From: Asaia krungthepensis NRIC 0535
GTDB lineage: Bacteria > Pseudomonadota > Alphaproteobacteria > Acetobacterales > Acetobacteraceae
Length of the DNA: 64,000 bases
Direction of reading: 5' to 3'
Assembly (NCBI RefSeq): GCF_025995175.1
Contig: NZ_BAPV01000003.1
Coordinates: 208,056-272,055 of the forward strand
Every line of letters begins with the position of its first letter. Position 1 is the first letter of the stretch. The position numbers were made by a program, and so were the translations under genes. Below, piece after piece: positions 41,940-51,457 of the stretch. The notes under the pieces are model-generated. The model searched no databases. It was not told where the DNA came from and saw only the letters and a list, made by a program, of their open reading frames with translations.

Positions 41940-43142
41940 ATGCGCGCCCGGGTCATCCTGATCATCGGCGGCGGAATCGCTGCCTATAAATCGCTGGAAC
42001 TCATCCGGCTGATGCGTAAGCGCGACATCGCGGTGGAGACCGTGTTGACGGATGCCGCCAAGCATTTCGTCACGCCGCTCTCCGTTCAGGCGCTCTCGGG
42101 CCACGCCGTGCATACCGAACTCCTCTCTCTGGCAGAAGACAGCCAGATGGATCATATCGCCCTCTCTCGCAGCGCCGACCTGATACTGGTCTGTCCGGCT
42201 ACCGCCAATCTCATGGCCCGACTGGCCGGGGGGCTGGCAGATGATCTGGCGACCACGCTCCTTCTGGCCACCGACACGCCGGTCATGCTCGCCCCCGCCA
42301 TGAATGTGCGCATGTGGCGACATCCTGCCACGCAGGCCAATCACGCCACGCTGCAGTCACGCGGCTGCCTGTTCGCCGGCCCTGATGAGGGCGACATGGC
42401 CTGTGGCGAATTTGGCCCCGGCAGGCTGAGCGCGCCCGAGGCGATTCTCGAGGCGGTCGAGGCCGCGTTGTTTCCGGCAACACCACTTGCCGGGCGGCAT
42501 GTGCTGGTCACAGCAGGACCGACCCATGAGCCTATCGATCCCGTACGTTTCATCGCCAACCACTCTTCAGGCAAGCAGGGCTATGCCATTGCCGCTGCCT
42601 GCGCGCGGCTGGGAGCACAGGTGACGCTGGTCAGCGGGCCGACTGCCCTGCCCTGTCCCGCCGGGGTGACCCGCGTCCCGGTCCAGACGGCCCGGGAAAT
42701 GCTGGCTGCCTGCGGGGCTGCCCTGCCTGCCGATGTCGCCATCTGCACGGCCGCGGTCGGGGACTGGCGGGTGGCGGAGGCGAGCGCCCACAAACGTAAG
42801 AAGAAGCAGGGTCAGGCCGTGAGCCTCGCCCTTGTCGAAAATCCCGATATTCTTGCCACATTGTCACATGCCGGACCCACCAGGCCGGGGCTCGTCATCG
42901 GTTTCGCTGCCGAGACCGAAGCACTGGAAGACAATGCTCGTACCAAACGCGCCCGCAAGGGATGCGACTGGCTGCTGGCGAATGACGTCGGTGCAGATAC
43001 GAGCATATTCGGTGGCAACCATAATCGCATCCTGTTTGTCAGCGAAACGCGTATCGAGCCATGGGCCTCGATGCCCAAGACCGATATCGCGGCGAAACTG
43101 GCCGCGCTGATCGCCGATCATCTCTCCTCATCCCCAAGGTAG
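41940..43142 (+). CDS. coaBC: Bifunctional phosphopantothenoylcysteine decarboxylase / phosphopantothenate-cysteine ligase
   Basis: Two consecutive steps of coenzyme A synthesis. The N-terminal flavoprotein CoaC domain (about residues 1-185) begins VILIIGGGIAAYKSLELI and has the PAMNVRMWRHPATQ substrate clamp and the Cys motif GDMACGEFGPGRL. The C-terminal CoaB domain shows HVLVTAGPTHEPIDPVRFI, NHSSGKQGYAIA and the CTAAVGDWR region, with a KxKK segment (HKRKKKQG). 400 residues. In a tight plus-strand run ubiE-coaBC-dut. Confidence 0.96.
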   Translation: MRARVILIIGGGIAAYKSLELIRLMRKRDIAVETVLTDAAKHFVTPLSVQALSGHAVHTELLSLAEDSQMDHIALSRSADLILVCPATANLMARLAGGLADDLATTLLLATDTPVMLAPAMNVRMWRHPATQANHATLQSRGCLFAGPDEGDMACGEFGPGRLSAPEAILEAVEAALFPATPLAGRHVLVTAGPTHEPIDPVRFIANHSSGKQGYAIAAACARLGAQVTLVSGPTALPCPAGVTRVPVQTAREMLAACGAALPADVAICTAAVGDWRVAEASAHKRKKKQGQAVSLALVENPDILATLSHAGPTRPGLVIGFAAETEALEDNARTKRARKGCDWLLANDVGADTSIFGGNHNRILFVSETRIEPWASMPKTDIAAKLAALIADHLSSSPR

Positions 43143-43148
43143 GACCTC

Positions 43149-43610
43149 ATGTCACCGCTTCCCGTCGAACTCGTCAGGCTTCCTCACGCCGAGGGGCTCG
43201 ACCTTCCCCATTACGCCAGCAGCGGCGCTGCCGGGATGGATCTCCTCGCCGCCATCGATGCCGAGATGATCGTCAAACCAGGTGAGCGCGCCCTTGTACC
43301 GACCGGGCTGAAGATCGGACTGCCTGCCGGATACGAATTGCAGATCAGGCCGCGCTCGGGACTTGCGCTCAAGCATGGCATCACCCTGCCCAACACGCCG
43401 GGGACGATCGACGAGGATTACCGTGGCGAAATCGGCGTTATCATTCTCAATACCGGACACGAGGATTTCGTGATCACGAGGGGTATGCGCATCGCCCAGG
43501 CGGTTCTGGCCCCTGTCATTCGTTTGACATGGGTCGAGGTTTCCGCCTTGGATGAAACGGCGCGCGGCGCGGGTGGATTTGGAAGCACGGGCACGGCCCG
43601 TATTCCCTGA
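43149..43610 (+). CDS. dut: dUTP diphosphatase
   Basis: Hydrolyses dUTP to dUMP and keeps uracil out of DNA. The 153-residue trimeric-type dUTPase has all five motifs: [49 protein letters not shown] and the C-terminal arm GAGGFGSTG. Six bases after coaBC; coaBC-dut is a conserved pair. Confidence 0.97.
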   Translation: MSPLPVELVRLPHAEGLDLPHYASSGAAGMDLLAAIDAEMIVKPGERALVPTGLKIGLPAGYELQIRPRSGLALKHGITLPNTPGTIDEDYRGEIGVIILNTGHEDFVITRGMRIAQAVLAPVIRLTWVEVSALDETARGAGGFGSTGTARIP

Positions 43611-43646
43611 TAGCGGCGTCAGGCATCAGGCGCGGGGAAGGAGAGC

Positions 43647-45350
43647 ATGTCGCCATTGCGGGCGCGACGCGGTACACGCGGACCGGACAGAAGATCAGGA
43701 CTGACGGCATCACTCGTGGGCACGCTTGTCGTGGTAGCGGCCCTGGCGATCTTCTCGCGCTTCCTCCCGGCGCGGCTGACTCCCTTTCATCATCATGGGC
43801 TCGTCGCCCCCCATTTCCGCTCCCTCGCCGGAATCGGCGTTTTGACCGGGGATCTGGGCCACACCTTTCTGCGCATGATCCTGGCGACGATGACAGGCGC
43901 GGTGATTGCGGCGATTCTCGCACTTGGTGCTGCGAAAATTCCCCTGCTGGGTAGCCCGATCCGCACCGCCCTTGGCGGCCTGCATATGGTCCCGCTGCTC
44001 TGCCTCCTGCCCTTTTTTCATCTTATGGGCTTCGAGTTCTCCGCCATCGCCGTCCCCGCACTCTGCCTTGCTGCGCCCATCGCCACCGCTACGCTCAACG
44101 CCTGGGCAGTCATTCCACGCACGCTCGATGAGGCCACGCGGGCACTTGGGCTGACATCGTGGCAACGCCTTTGGCGGCTGGAGGCTCCCTACGCTATTCC
44201 GGAGAGCGTCACCTCGCTCGCCAAGGCCATGCCAATGGCGTGGTGCGTGCTCATTGCCAGTGAAATGCTTCCTGTGGATGGCACATTGCCGGCGCGGCCT
44301 GGCCTTGGTGTCCATGCGGCTCAGGCAGCGTCGATCGGATCGCTCTGGCAGAGCTTTCTGGCGGTGCTCCTGACTGGCGTGCTGGCTTTTCTGTACGATA
44401 GCTGCCTGGTGTTCCCATGGCAGATCTGGGCAGATCGGTACCGCCTTACCCCTATCTTCGATCATGCGCCCGACCCGTGGATGCTCAAATTCTGGCGCCG
44501 GACACGCCTGCTCAAACGATCTGGCGAGATCATGCGGCGCTGCCTCGCCTGGGTGGGGGACATACGTCTGGGTCGCACGGGGTTTCGTCCGGTTACCCTC
44601 GCGCGCGCTCCCTCCCCGCTTCTTGGGCTCAGTGCCGGTTTCATTCTTCTTCTAACCGTGATGGGGTTCTTCTATAACCATCATGCGCTCGACCTGCATG
44701 ACCTGCTGGTGGTCACAATCCAGAGCCTTATCTCGGCGCTGCGTATGACCGTTGCTCTGGTCCTCGCCTCGGTAATCGGAGTCCCGCTTGGGGTCTGGCT
44801 CTGCCTCTCGGCGCGCCGGGCCGCACCGGCTCGGATCGTTGCGCGCCTGCTGACGCTCTACCCCAAGAACATCCTGTTCCCGGTTCTCGGCCTCGCCATG
44901 ATTTCCGCAGGGATTCCCAGGCAGATCGGACCAACACTCCTGTGTCTCTTTTTCATCCTGTGGCTGTTTCTGGCCCAGATCCTGCGCGGTATGAGAAGCT
45001 ATCCTCCCGATCTGTTACAAGCGGCCCGCAATCTGCAGGTTCGCGGATGGTTGTGGTGGCAACGCGTGGTGCTGCCGGGGCTGGCGCCTGCGCTGGTCGA
45101 TGCGGCCAGTGCAGCCTCGGCAACCGGCTGGACAATTCTCATCCTCGCCGAACGATCTTCATGGGCGAGCCAGGGTCAGGATGGGGGAGGAATAGGCGCT
45201 TATGTGGCGCGCGCGATCGAGGCTGGTGATTTGCCACGCGTCGTGCTCGGCGCTGCGGTTCTCACTCTGTGTATAGCCCTTGGCGAGATACTGGTCTGGC
45301 ATCCGATCCGGCTGCAGATCCAGCGACGCATACAGACTTCCCTGAACTGA
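43647..45350 (+). CDS. ABC transporter permease, two fused permease domains (NitT/TauT-like)
   Basis: A 567-residue inner-membrane protein made of two BPD-type permease domains in tandem (about residues 15-265 and 325-560). Each has an EAA-type coupling loop: DEATRALGLTSWQRLWRLEAP and DLLQAARNLQVRGWLWWQRV. The spacing and the tail (WASQGQDGGGIGAYV) resemble nitrate/sulfonate/taurine importers. No periplasmic binding protein gene is next to it. GGAAGGAGAG precedes the ATG. The ATPase gene starts two bases after its stop. Substrate unknown. Confidence 0.85.
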   Translation: MSPLRARRGTRGPDRRSGLTASLVGTLVVVAALAIFSRFLPARLTPFHHHGLVAPHFRSLAGIGVLTGDLGHTFLRMILATMTGAVIAAILALGAAKIPLLGSPIRTALGGLHMVPLLCLLPFFHLMGFEFSAIAVPALCLAAPIATATLNAWAVIPRTLDEATRALGLTSWQRLWRLEAPYAIPESVTSLAKAMPMAWCVLIASEMLPVDGTLPARPGLGVHAAQAASIGSLWQSFLAVLLTGVLAFLYDSCLVFPWQIWADRYRLTPIFDHAPDPWMLKFWRRTRLLKRSGEIMRRCLAWVGDIRLGRTGFRPVTLARAPSPLLGLSAGFILLLTVMGFFYNHHALDLHDLLVVTIQSLISALRMTVALVLASVIGVPLGVWLCLSARRAAPARIVARLLTLYPKNILFPVLGLAMISAGIPRQIGPTLLCLFFILWLFLAQILRGMRSYPPDLLQAARNLQVRGWLWWQRVVLPGLAPALVDAASAASATGWTILILAERSSWASQGQDGGGIGAYVARAIEAGDLPRVVLGAAVLTLCIALGEILVWHPIRLQIQRRIQTSLN

Positions 45351-45352
45351 CC

Positions 45353-46684
45353 ATGGAGCCCGTCATGCAGGAGACCCTGCTCTCGATCCGCAACTGCCTT
45401 CAGGTCTATCAGAAGGAAAGCAGCACCGATCTGCCGGTGCTGGAAGATGTCAGCTTCGATCTGCACGCCGGTGAAATCGTCGGCCTCGTGGGGCGGTCAG
45501 GATCGGGAAAATCCACCCTGCTGCGTATCGCCTCCGGGCTGATCCCGCCGAGCGCAGGAGAGATCACGTGGAAAGGTGCCAGGCTGGACGGACCGACGCC
45601 CGATATCGCCATGGTGTTCCAGTCATTCGCCCTGTTTCCGTGGCTTACCGTGCAGCAGAATATCGCTCTGGGACTTGAGTCCAAGCGTGTGCCCCGGCTG
45701 GAATGCGAAGAGCGCTGCGATGATATCATCGATCTCATCGGGTTAAGCGGATATGAAAATGCGCTTCCCAAGGAACTGTCCGGATCGATGCAACAGCGCG
45801 TCGGACTGGCACGGGCTCTGGTGATGCAGCCTGACCTCCTGCTCATGGACGAGCCCTTCGCATCGCTCGACGTCCTGACAGCGGAAAACCTTCGTACCGA
45901 TCTCATCGAACTGTGGTCGGAAAAGCGCCTGCCGACACGAGCCATGATGCTCGTGACCCATAATGTCGAGGAGGCGGTTCTCATGTGCGACCGCATCCTG
46001 CTCTTTTCGTCCAACCCCGGGCGCGTCCTGCATGAATTGACCGTGCCCCTCCCGCATCCGCGCAACCGTGATGATTCAGCATTCAGGCAGTTCGTCGATC
46101 AGATCTACACCCTGATGACGCGCCGGGCGCCGATCGTGTCCGAAGCCAGCCTCGAGGCAGGCTCGACGGCCCCGCCGGCAAACCCGATGGCCCTCGTTCT
46201 CCCGCCTATCCCGATCAATGTGCTGGTAGGCCTTCTGGAGAGTCTCGCGGCAGCTCCCCTGAATGGGCGCGCAGACCTGCCCCATCTGGCCGAGCGTTTG
46301 CAGATGGCGCTGGACGATCTTTTTCCGCTCGGGGAATCGCTCCAGCTTCTCGAACTGGCAGAACTCGAGGACGGCGACATCCTGATCACAGAGGCAGGGG
46401 CACGTTTCGTGCAGGCCGATCAGGATGAGAGGCGTGAGATCATGCGCGCAGCATTGCTGCATCATGTTCCTCTGATACGCTCAATCCGCGCCGTGCTGGA
46501 TGAGCGATCGGGCCATCGGACGGGTGCAGACCGGTTCCGTGAGGAACTCGAAGCCGGTATGTCACCGAGCTATGCCGAGCAGACGCTGATGACGGCCACG
46601 AACTGGGCACGCTACACCGAACTCTTCGACTTCGATGAAGAAGCAGACCAGTTCATGCTCGACCATGAGGGGGCGGGCTACTGA
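45353..46684 (+). CDS. ABC transporter ATPase with C-terminal AAA-associated domain
   Basis: A 443-residue ATP-binding subunit. The nucleotide-binding domain (about residues 5-250) has Walker A GRSGSGKST, Q-loop VFQSFALFPW, a signature read as LSGSMQQR (instead of LSGGQ), Walker B LLLMDEPFASLD and the switch His in LVTHNVEEA. Residues about 285-440 form an extra domain (INVLVGLLESLAA ... DGDILITEAGARF ... YAEQTLMTATNWARYTELF) resembling the AAA-associated C-terminal domain on some nitrate/sulfonate-type ATPases, perhaps a regulatory winged helix. Starts two bases after the fused permease; the two form a transporter. Confidence 0.87.
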   Translation: MEPVMQETLLSIRNCLQVYQKESSTDLPVLEDVSFDLHAGEIVGLVGRSGSGKSTLLRIASGLIPPSAGEITWKGARLDGPTPDIAMVFQSFALFPWLTVQQNIALGLESKRVPRLECEERCDDIIDLIGLSGYENALPKELSGSMQQRVGLARALVMQPDLLLMDEPFASLDVLTAENLRTDLIELWSEKRLPTRAMMLVTHNVEEAVLMCDRILLFSSNPGRVLHELTVPLPHPRNRDDSAFRQFVDQIYTLMTRRAPIVSEASLEAGSTAPPANPMALVLPPIPINVLVGLLESLAAAPLNGRADLPHLAERLQMALDDLFPLGESLQLLELAELEDGDILITEAGARFVQADQDERREIMRAALLHHVPLIRSIRAVLDERSGHRTGADRFREELEAGMSPSYAEQTLMTATNWARYTELFDFDEEADQFMLDHEGAGY

Positions 46685-46720
46685 ACCTGTCGAGCAAACT
46701 GCCCGCAGGGAGAACGAACC

Positions 46721-46774
46721 CCTCCCCGGCCAGCGTTGGGTACGTCACACGCACGAGCCGCAACGCCGGGGAGG
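46721..46774. terminator. Large hairpin between convergent genes
   Basis: CCTCCCCGGC at 46721-46730 pairs perfectly with GCCGGGGAGG at 46765-46774, and an inner GTTG/CAAC pair extends the stem to 14 bp with a 4-base bulge. Lying between the ends of the ABC ATPase and msrA, it probably terminates both; no T tract. Confidence 0.55.
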
Positions 46775-46799
46775 AAGACGGCTCTCCCCCAAGAGACGA

Positions 46800-47345
46800 T
46801 CAGGCTTTGAGCCGGTCGCGATACATCTTGCGCGCCTTTGCCACTTTCGGAGCCACTACGGCACTGCAATAGGCTGTCTCGGGATTGCGGGCGAAATAGT
46901 CGTGATGCTTTTCTTCCGCCTCCCAGAACACGGCCGGTCCGGCAATTTCCGTCACGATCGGGTCGGGCCAGATGCCGGATTCGGCGATCTCTTTCGTCAC
47001 GGCGCGAGCAGTCGCCTCCTGCGCGGCGTCGAGCGCAAAGATTACCGATCGGTACTGCGTGCCCACATCGTTGCCCTGACGGTTGAGCTGCGTCGGATCA
47101 TGGGTGGTGTAGAACACGCGAAGAATATCACCGTAATCAATCTCACGCGGATCGAATACAACCTCCACGACCTCGGCATGACCTGTCGCGCCGCTACAGA
47201 CCTGCTCGTAGCTCGGGTTTTCGCGTCGACCGCCCGCATAGCCGGGCTGCGCGGATTTGACGCCACGCAACCCGGTGAAGATCGCCTCGGTGCACCAGAA
47301 GCACCCGCCCCCGATCAGGGCTTTTTCCAGATTTGCCTCGCTCAC
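46800..47345 (-). CDS. msrA: Peptide methionine sulfoxide reductase MsrA
   Basis: Reduces methionine-S-sulfoxide in proteins. 181 residues with the catalytic Cys in the family motif GGGCFWCTEAIF and the conserved GYAGGRRENPSYEQVCSGATGHAEVV segment. No signal peptide, so cytoplasmic. Start codon is GTG; its GAGGCG ribosome-binding site overlaps the stop of the upstream ester hydrolase gene (7-base gap), so the two are an operon. Confidence 0.95.
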   Translation of the reverse strand: MSEANLEKALIGGGCFWCTEAIFTGLRGVKSAQPGYAGGRRENPSYEQVCSGATGHAEVVEVVFDPREIDYGDILRVFYTTHDPTQLNRQGNDVGTQYRSVIFALDAAQEATARAVTKEIAESGIWPDPIVTEIAGPAVFWEAEEKHHDYFARNPETAYCSAVVAPKVAKARKMYRDRLKA

Positions 47346-47352
47346 GCTCGCC

Positions 47353-49305
47353 TCACTGATTCACGACAGGAAGATAGATGCTGCTAGCCTGCGCCCCACC
47401 ATGCGCGATGGAATGGGTAGCGCTTTTGTAGTCGGCAGGCTTGGCATCGAAGATGTTCGAGACATAGGTCTGGGGGTTGCGATCGTAAAGGGGGAACCAG
47501 CTCGACTGGATCTGCACCATGATGCGATGCCCGGGCAGGAAGACATGGTTCACCGCAGGCAGGGTGAACTTGTATTCCTCGACCTTGTTCGCGGGGATCG
47601 CCTCGGGATGAGCGAAATCATGGCGATAGCGTCCACGGAAGATATCCATGGATACTGCCAGCTCATACCCGCCCATCTCGGGTCGGTCGGCGGTGACGCC
47701 CGGATAGACATCGATCACCTTGACCACCCAATCCGCATCGGTGCCGGTCGTGGCTGCAAACAAATCGGCCGTCGGCACGCCCGATACGCGAACCGGGTGG
47801 TCGAGAACGGGCGTCTGATAGGTCAGCACATCGGGGCGGGATTCCGCGAAACGCTGGTCACTCACCAGCCAGGGCTTCCACCGCGCGCCATCCGAAAAGC
47901 TGTAGGGCCGGGTCATGAACGGCACCGGATGGGCTGGGTCGGACACGAAACTATCCATGCCGGGCTTCGCGCGTTCGAAGCTCAGCCCGTTGCCTTCGCG
48001 CAAATAGAGGCGCTCGCCCGTACCGATGCAGCTCTCGCCGCAATTACCGAGCCAGCCGCGCAGATGATCCCAGCGGTTGTCGCCCGTATTATAGATGATC
48101 GCGTCGTCGAAATTGACCTTGGCGCTGCCGGGCTTGAGATACTGGTCGAAGAACGGGCGCATGACATGGCTGCGATACCACAGCGCCGTATCGCCATTGA
48201 AATGCAGCGGGCCGAGCGTCGAGCCGTCATAATTCACACCGCTATGACGCCACGGTCCCATGACGAGAATATTCGGCACCTTGGGATGATCCTTGCGCAG
48301 CGCCATCCAGCTATGGATCGCCCCCCACATGTCTTCCTGATCCCAGAGACCCTGCTCCCAGATGGTCGGTACGGTCAGCGGATGTTTTGCGAGGAGCTTG
48401 TCGAGCGCCTGATCCTGCCAGAAGGCGTCATAGGCCGGGTGAGCCTTGGTACGCTGCCACCACGGGAATTGGTCGAGCCCGGCCTTGCTGGCAAAATCCC
48501 CGGCCGATCCCGCTTCAAGGAAGTTCGTGTAGTCATCGGCGTTCTGGCGGGGAATGCCGTCGCCCTCCCCCTTCTTGGTCATCTGCATGGTGAAGTAGTC
48601 GAAGCTACCCTGGCGAAATGCGCCGTAATGGAACCAGTCATCGCCCATCCAGCCATCGACCATGGGACTCTCAGGGGCGGCCACCTTGAGTGCGGGATGC
48701 GGGTTGAGGAGCGCCATGACGACGGTCCAGCCCTCATAGGAAGACCCGGTCATGCCCACACGGCCATTGCTCTGCTTCACGTTCTTGATCAGCCAGTCGA
48801 TCGTGTCCCAAGCGTCGGTTGTGTCATCGGTCTTGCTGGGATTCAGCGGGCCGACAGGCGGGCGTGTCATGACATAATCGCCCTCCGACCCATACTTTCC
48901 GCGCACATCCTGAAAGACACGGATATAGCCGCCCTCGACAAAAACCCCGTCACCCTGTGGCAGCACATTGCGCATTTCGGCAGCGCCCGACACGCGATCG
49001 GCGCGCTCGGAAGCATGATAGGGCGTGCGTGTCAGCAGGATCGGCGCCTCATGGTCTTTCGCCGCCTTAGGGATAACGATAACGGTATGCAGTTTCACCC
49101 CATCGCGCATCGGAATCATGACATCCTGCTTGATATAGTCGCGCGCCGTCTCCGGCATCTGGACGTGAGCCGGAATATCGGAGCCGCGCTGCACCATATC
49201 AGGCGTGACGGGAAGACCGTTTCCTCCCTGGGCGAGGGCCTGCGAGGCCCCCAGCAGACAGGAGGTCACAAGAAGCAGGGATCGGGTCAAATGGCCAACG
49301 GGCAC
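47353..49305 (-). CDS. Alpha-amino-acid ester hydrolase / CocE-NonD family acyl hydrolase, exported
   Basis: A 650-residue serine hydrolase of the X-Pro dipeptidyl-peptidase S15/CocE family. It has a signal peptide ending ASQALA-QG, the alpha/beta-hydrolase nucleophile in GMTGSSYEGW (Ser about 189), the GPWRHSG segment with the likely catalytic His, and a C-terminal jelly-roll domain. GSSYEG is the active-site motif of the Acetobacter turbidans alpha-amino-acid ester hydrolase, which acylates beta-lactams. I use the GTG at 49305 (VPVGHLTRS), preceded by AGAGGAA, rather than the ATG at 49434, which would push the signal peptide inward. Periplasmic. Confidence 0.85.
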   Translation of the reverse strand: MPVGHLTRSLLLVTSCLLGASQALAQGGNGLPVTPDMVQRGSDIPAHVQMPETARDYIKQDVMIPMRDGVKLHTVIVIPKAAKDHEAPILLTRTPYHASERADRVSGAAEMRNVLPQGDGVFVEGGYIRVFQDVRGKYGSEGDYVMTRPPVGPLNPSKTDDTTDAWDTIDWLIKNVKQSNGRVGMTGSSYEGWTVVMALLNPHPALKVAAPESPMVDGWMGDDWFHYGAFRQGSFDYFTMQMTKKGEGDGIPRQNADDYTNFLEAGSAGDFASKAGLDQFPWWQRTKAHPAYDAFWQDQALDKLLAKHPLTVPTIWEQGLWDQEDMWGAIHSWMALRKDHPKVPNILVMGPWRHSGVNYDGSTLGPLHFNGDTALWYRSHVMRPFFDQYLKPGSAKVNFDDAIIYNTGDNRWDHLRGWLGNCGESCIGTGERLYLREGNGLSFERAKPGMDSFVSDPAHPVPFMTRPYSFSDGARWKPWLVSDQRFAESRPDVLTYQTPVLDHPVRVSGVPTADLFAATTGTDADWVVKVIDVYPGVTADRPEMGGYELAVSMDIFRGRYRHDFAHPEAIPANKVEEYKFTLPAVNHVFLPGHRIMVQIQSSWFPLYDRNPQTYVSNIFDAKPADYKSATHSIAHGGAQASSIYLPVVNQ

Positions 49306-49481
49306 GCGGTTTTTCCTCTGGTTCAATGACAAGCGGCGCGATGATTGAACAGACTTCCCCTTGCGGCAAGCGATTGGCCACGTTATTTCGCACAGGGTAA
49401 TAAAAATGCGTTCCCAGCCGTGTTGCCATTGCATTTCATGCGCAACACGCCCTCCCTCCCCAGCAGCTTTGGATCCGTGTC

Positions 49482-51332
49482 ATGCCTGCCTATCGTTCCC
49501 GTACCACCACCCACGGCCGCAACATGGCCGGTGCCCGCGCCCTGTGGCGCGCCACGGGCATGACGGACAAGGATTTCGGCAAGCCCATCATCGCGGTCGC
49601 CAACTCCTTCACCCAGTTCGTGCCCGGTCATGTGCATCTCAAGGATATGGGGTCGCTGGTTGGCGGGGCGATTGCGGAAGCTGGCGGCATTGCGCGTGAG
49701 TTCAATACCATCGCGGTGGATGACGGCATCGCCATGGGCCATGGCGGCATGCTGTACAGCCTGCCGTCGCGAGAGTTGATCGCTGACTCGATCGAATACA
49801 TGGTCAACGCGCATTGCGCCGATGCGCTGGTGTGCATCAGTAATTGCGACAAGATCACGCCGGGCATGCTCATGGCCTCGCTGCGTCTGAACATCCCGGT
49901 GGTGTTCGTCTCGGGCGGCCCCATGGAAGCGGGCAAGCTGGATGGTCCTGGGATCAATCGCAAGCTGGATCTCGTCGATTCCATGGTTGCGGCCGCCAAT
50001 CCGAAAGTGTCGGATGCAGAATCGGAAGCCATCGAGCGCTCTGCCTGCCCGACCTGCGGGTCCTGCTCGGGCATGTTCACCGCCAATTCCATGAACTGCC
50101 TGACCGAGGCGCTGGGTCTCTCCCTGCCCGGTAATGGCAGCCTTCTGGCTACGCATGCCGATCGGCGCGAGCTGTTCCTGGAAGCCGGGCGTCTTGTGGT
50201 GTCGCTGGCCCGCCGCTGGTACGAGCAGGACGATGCCACTGCCCTGCCGCGCAGCATTGCGACCAAGGCCGCTTTCGAAAACGCCATGACGCTCGATATC
50301 GCCATGGGGGGGTCGACCAACACGGTTCTGCATCTTCTCGCGGCCGCACGTGAAGCCGGGGTCGATTTCCATATGGCCGATATCGACCGCCTGTCCCGCA
50401 AGGTGCCCAATCTGTGCAAGGTCGCCCCTGCAAAGAACGACGTGCATATGGAAGACGTGCATCGCGCAGGCGGCATTCCGGCCATTCTGGCCGAGCTCGC
50501 ACGCTGCGAACTCATCGACACAAGCGCCCACACCGTCCATGCGCCGAGCCTCAAGGACGCCCTGACGAAATGGGATGTCCTGGAGGGCGACGAGGAAGCC
50601 TGCACGCGCTTTCTGGCCGCACCGGGCGGCGTGCGCACCACCCAGGCTTTCTCACAATCGAGCCGCTATCACGCGCTCGATACAGATCGCCAACACGGCG
50701 TGCTGCGTGACCGTGCTCACGCCTTCTCGCAGGATGGCGGTCTGGCTGTCCTCTATGGCAACCTCGCCGAGGCTGGTGCCATCGTGAAAACGGCAGGTGT
50801 GGTGGATAGCCTCCTGACCTTCACGGGACGGGCGCGCGTGTTCGAAAGCCAGGAAGACGCCGTATCGGGCATTCTGGCGAACAAGATCGTGGATGGCGAT
50901 GTGGTGGTCATTCGTTATGAGGGCCCCAAGGGCGGACCGGGCATGCAGGAAATGCTCTACCCGACCAGCTATCTGAAATCGAAAGGCCTTGCAGAGACCT
51001 GCGCCCTGATCACGGATGGGCGCTTCTCGGGGGGCAGTTCGGGTCTCTCGATCGGTCACATCTCACCCGAAGCCGCTGAGGGTGGATTGATCGGCCTGAT
51101 CGAGGATGGCGATCGGATCGAGATCGATATCCCGAACCGCGTTCTGCGCGCCGTCATTGCGGATGACGTGCTCGAAGCGCGCCGCGTTGCGATGGAGGCC
51201 AGGGGCGATACCGCCTGGATGCCTGACCGTATCCGTGAGGTTTCTCCGGCCCTTCGTGCCTATGGTCTGCTGACCACAAGCGCCGCCAACGGCGCCGTGC
51301 GCGATCTGAGCCAGATCACGCGCCGGGGCTGA
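49482..51332 (+). CDS. ilvD: Dihydroxy-acid dehydratase
   Basis: Fe-S enzyme of branched-chain amino acid synthesis. 616 residues, the long [4Fe-4S] form. Cluster cysteines lie in NCDKITPGM and [38 protein letters not shown] near the C-terminus is the other signature. Start [23 protein letters not shown] is typical. Divergent from the ester hydrolase with a 176-base gap; I saw no Leu/Ile/Val leader peptide there. Confidence 0.97.
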   Translation: MPAYRSRTTTHGRNMAGARALWRATGMTDKDFGKPIIAVANSFTQFVPGHVHLKDMGSLVGGAIAEAGGIAREFNTIAVDDGIAMGHGGMLYSLPSRELIADSIEYMVNAHCADALVCISNCDKITPGMLMASLRLNIPVVFVSGGPMEAGKLDGPGINRKLDLVDSMVAAANPKVSDAESEAIERSACPTCGSCSGMFTANSMNCLTEALGLSLPGNGSLLATHADRRELFLEAGRLVVSLARRWYEQDDATALPRSIATKAAFENAMTLDIAMGGSTNTVLHLLAAAREAGVDFHMADIDRLSRKVPNLCKVAPAKNDVHMEDVHRAGGIPAILAELARCELIDTSAHTVHAPSLKDALTKWDVLEGDEEACTRFLAAPGGVRTTQAFSQSSRYHALDTDRQHGVLRDRAHAFSQDGGLAVLYGNLAEAGAIVKTAGVVDSLLTFTGRARVFESQEDAVSGILANKIVDGDVVVIRYEGPKGGPGMQEMLYPTSYLKSKGLAETCALITDGRFSGGSSGLSIGHISPEAAEGGLIGLIEDGDRIEIDIPNRVLRAVIADDVLEARRVAMEARGDTAWMPDRIREVSPALRAYGLLTTSAANGAVRDLSQITRRG

Positions 51333-51343
51333 GCCCGCAGATC

Positions 51344-51370
51344 GCGGCCCCGGGCGCAGCCCGGGGCCGC
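51344..51370 (+). terminator. Terminator-like hairpin after ilvD
   Basis: Perfect 12-bp G+C stem GCGGCCCCGGGC/GCCCGGGGCCGC with a 3-base loop, 11 bases after the ilvD stop. No T run follows, but the stem is the strongest noticed in the window. Confidence 0.65.
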
Positions 51371-51457
51371 GCGAGGGCAGAGCCGTCACGAACGGGATTC
51401 GTTACACCCTGCCTGCACCATATTTCGCCGTGCGCCGGAGCCCCCTTGAGCGCTAGA

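Noticed and set aside
47257..49329. 690-codon open frame antisense to the ester hydrolase
   Set aside because: Same cause: third-position GC bias of the real gene keeps the opposite strand open. No protein family recognised.
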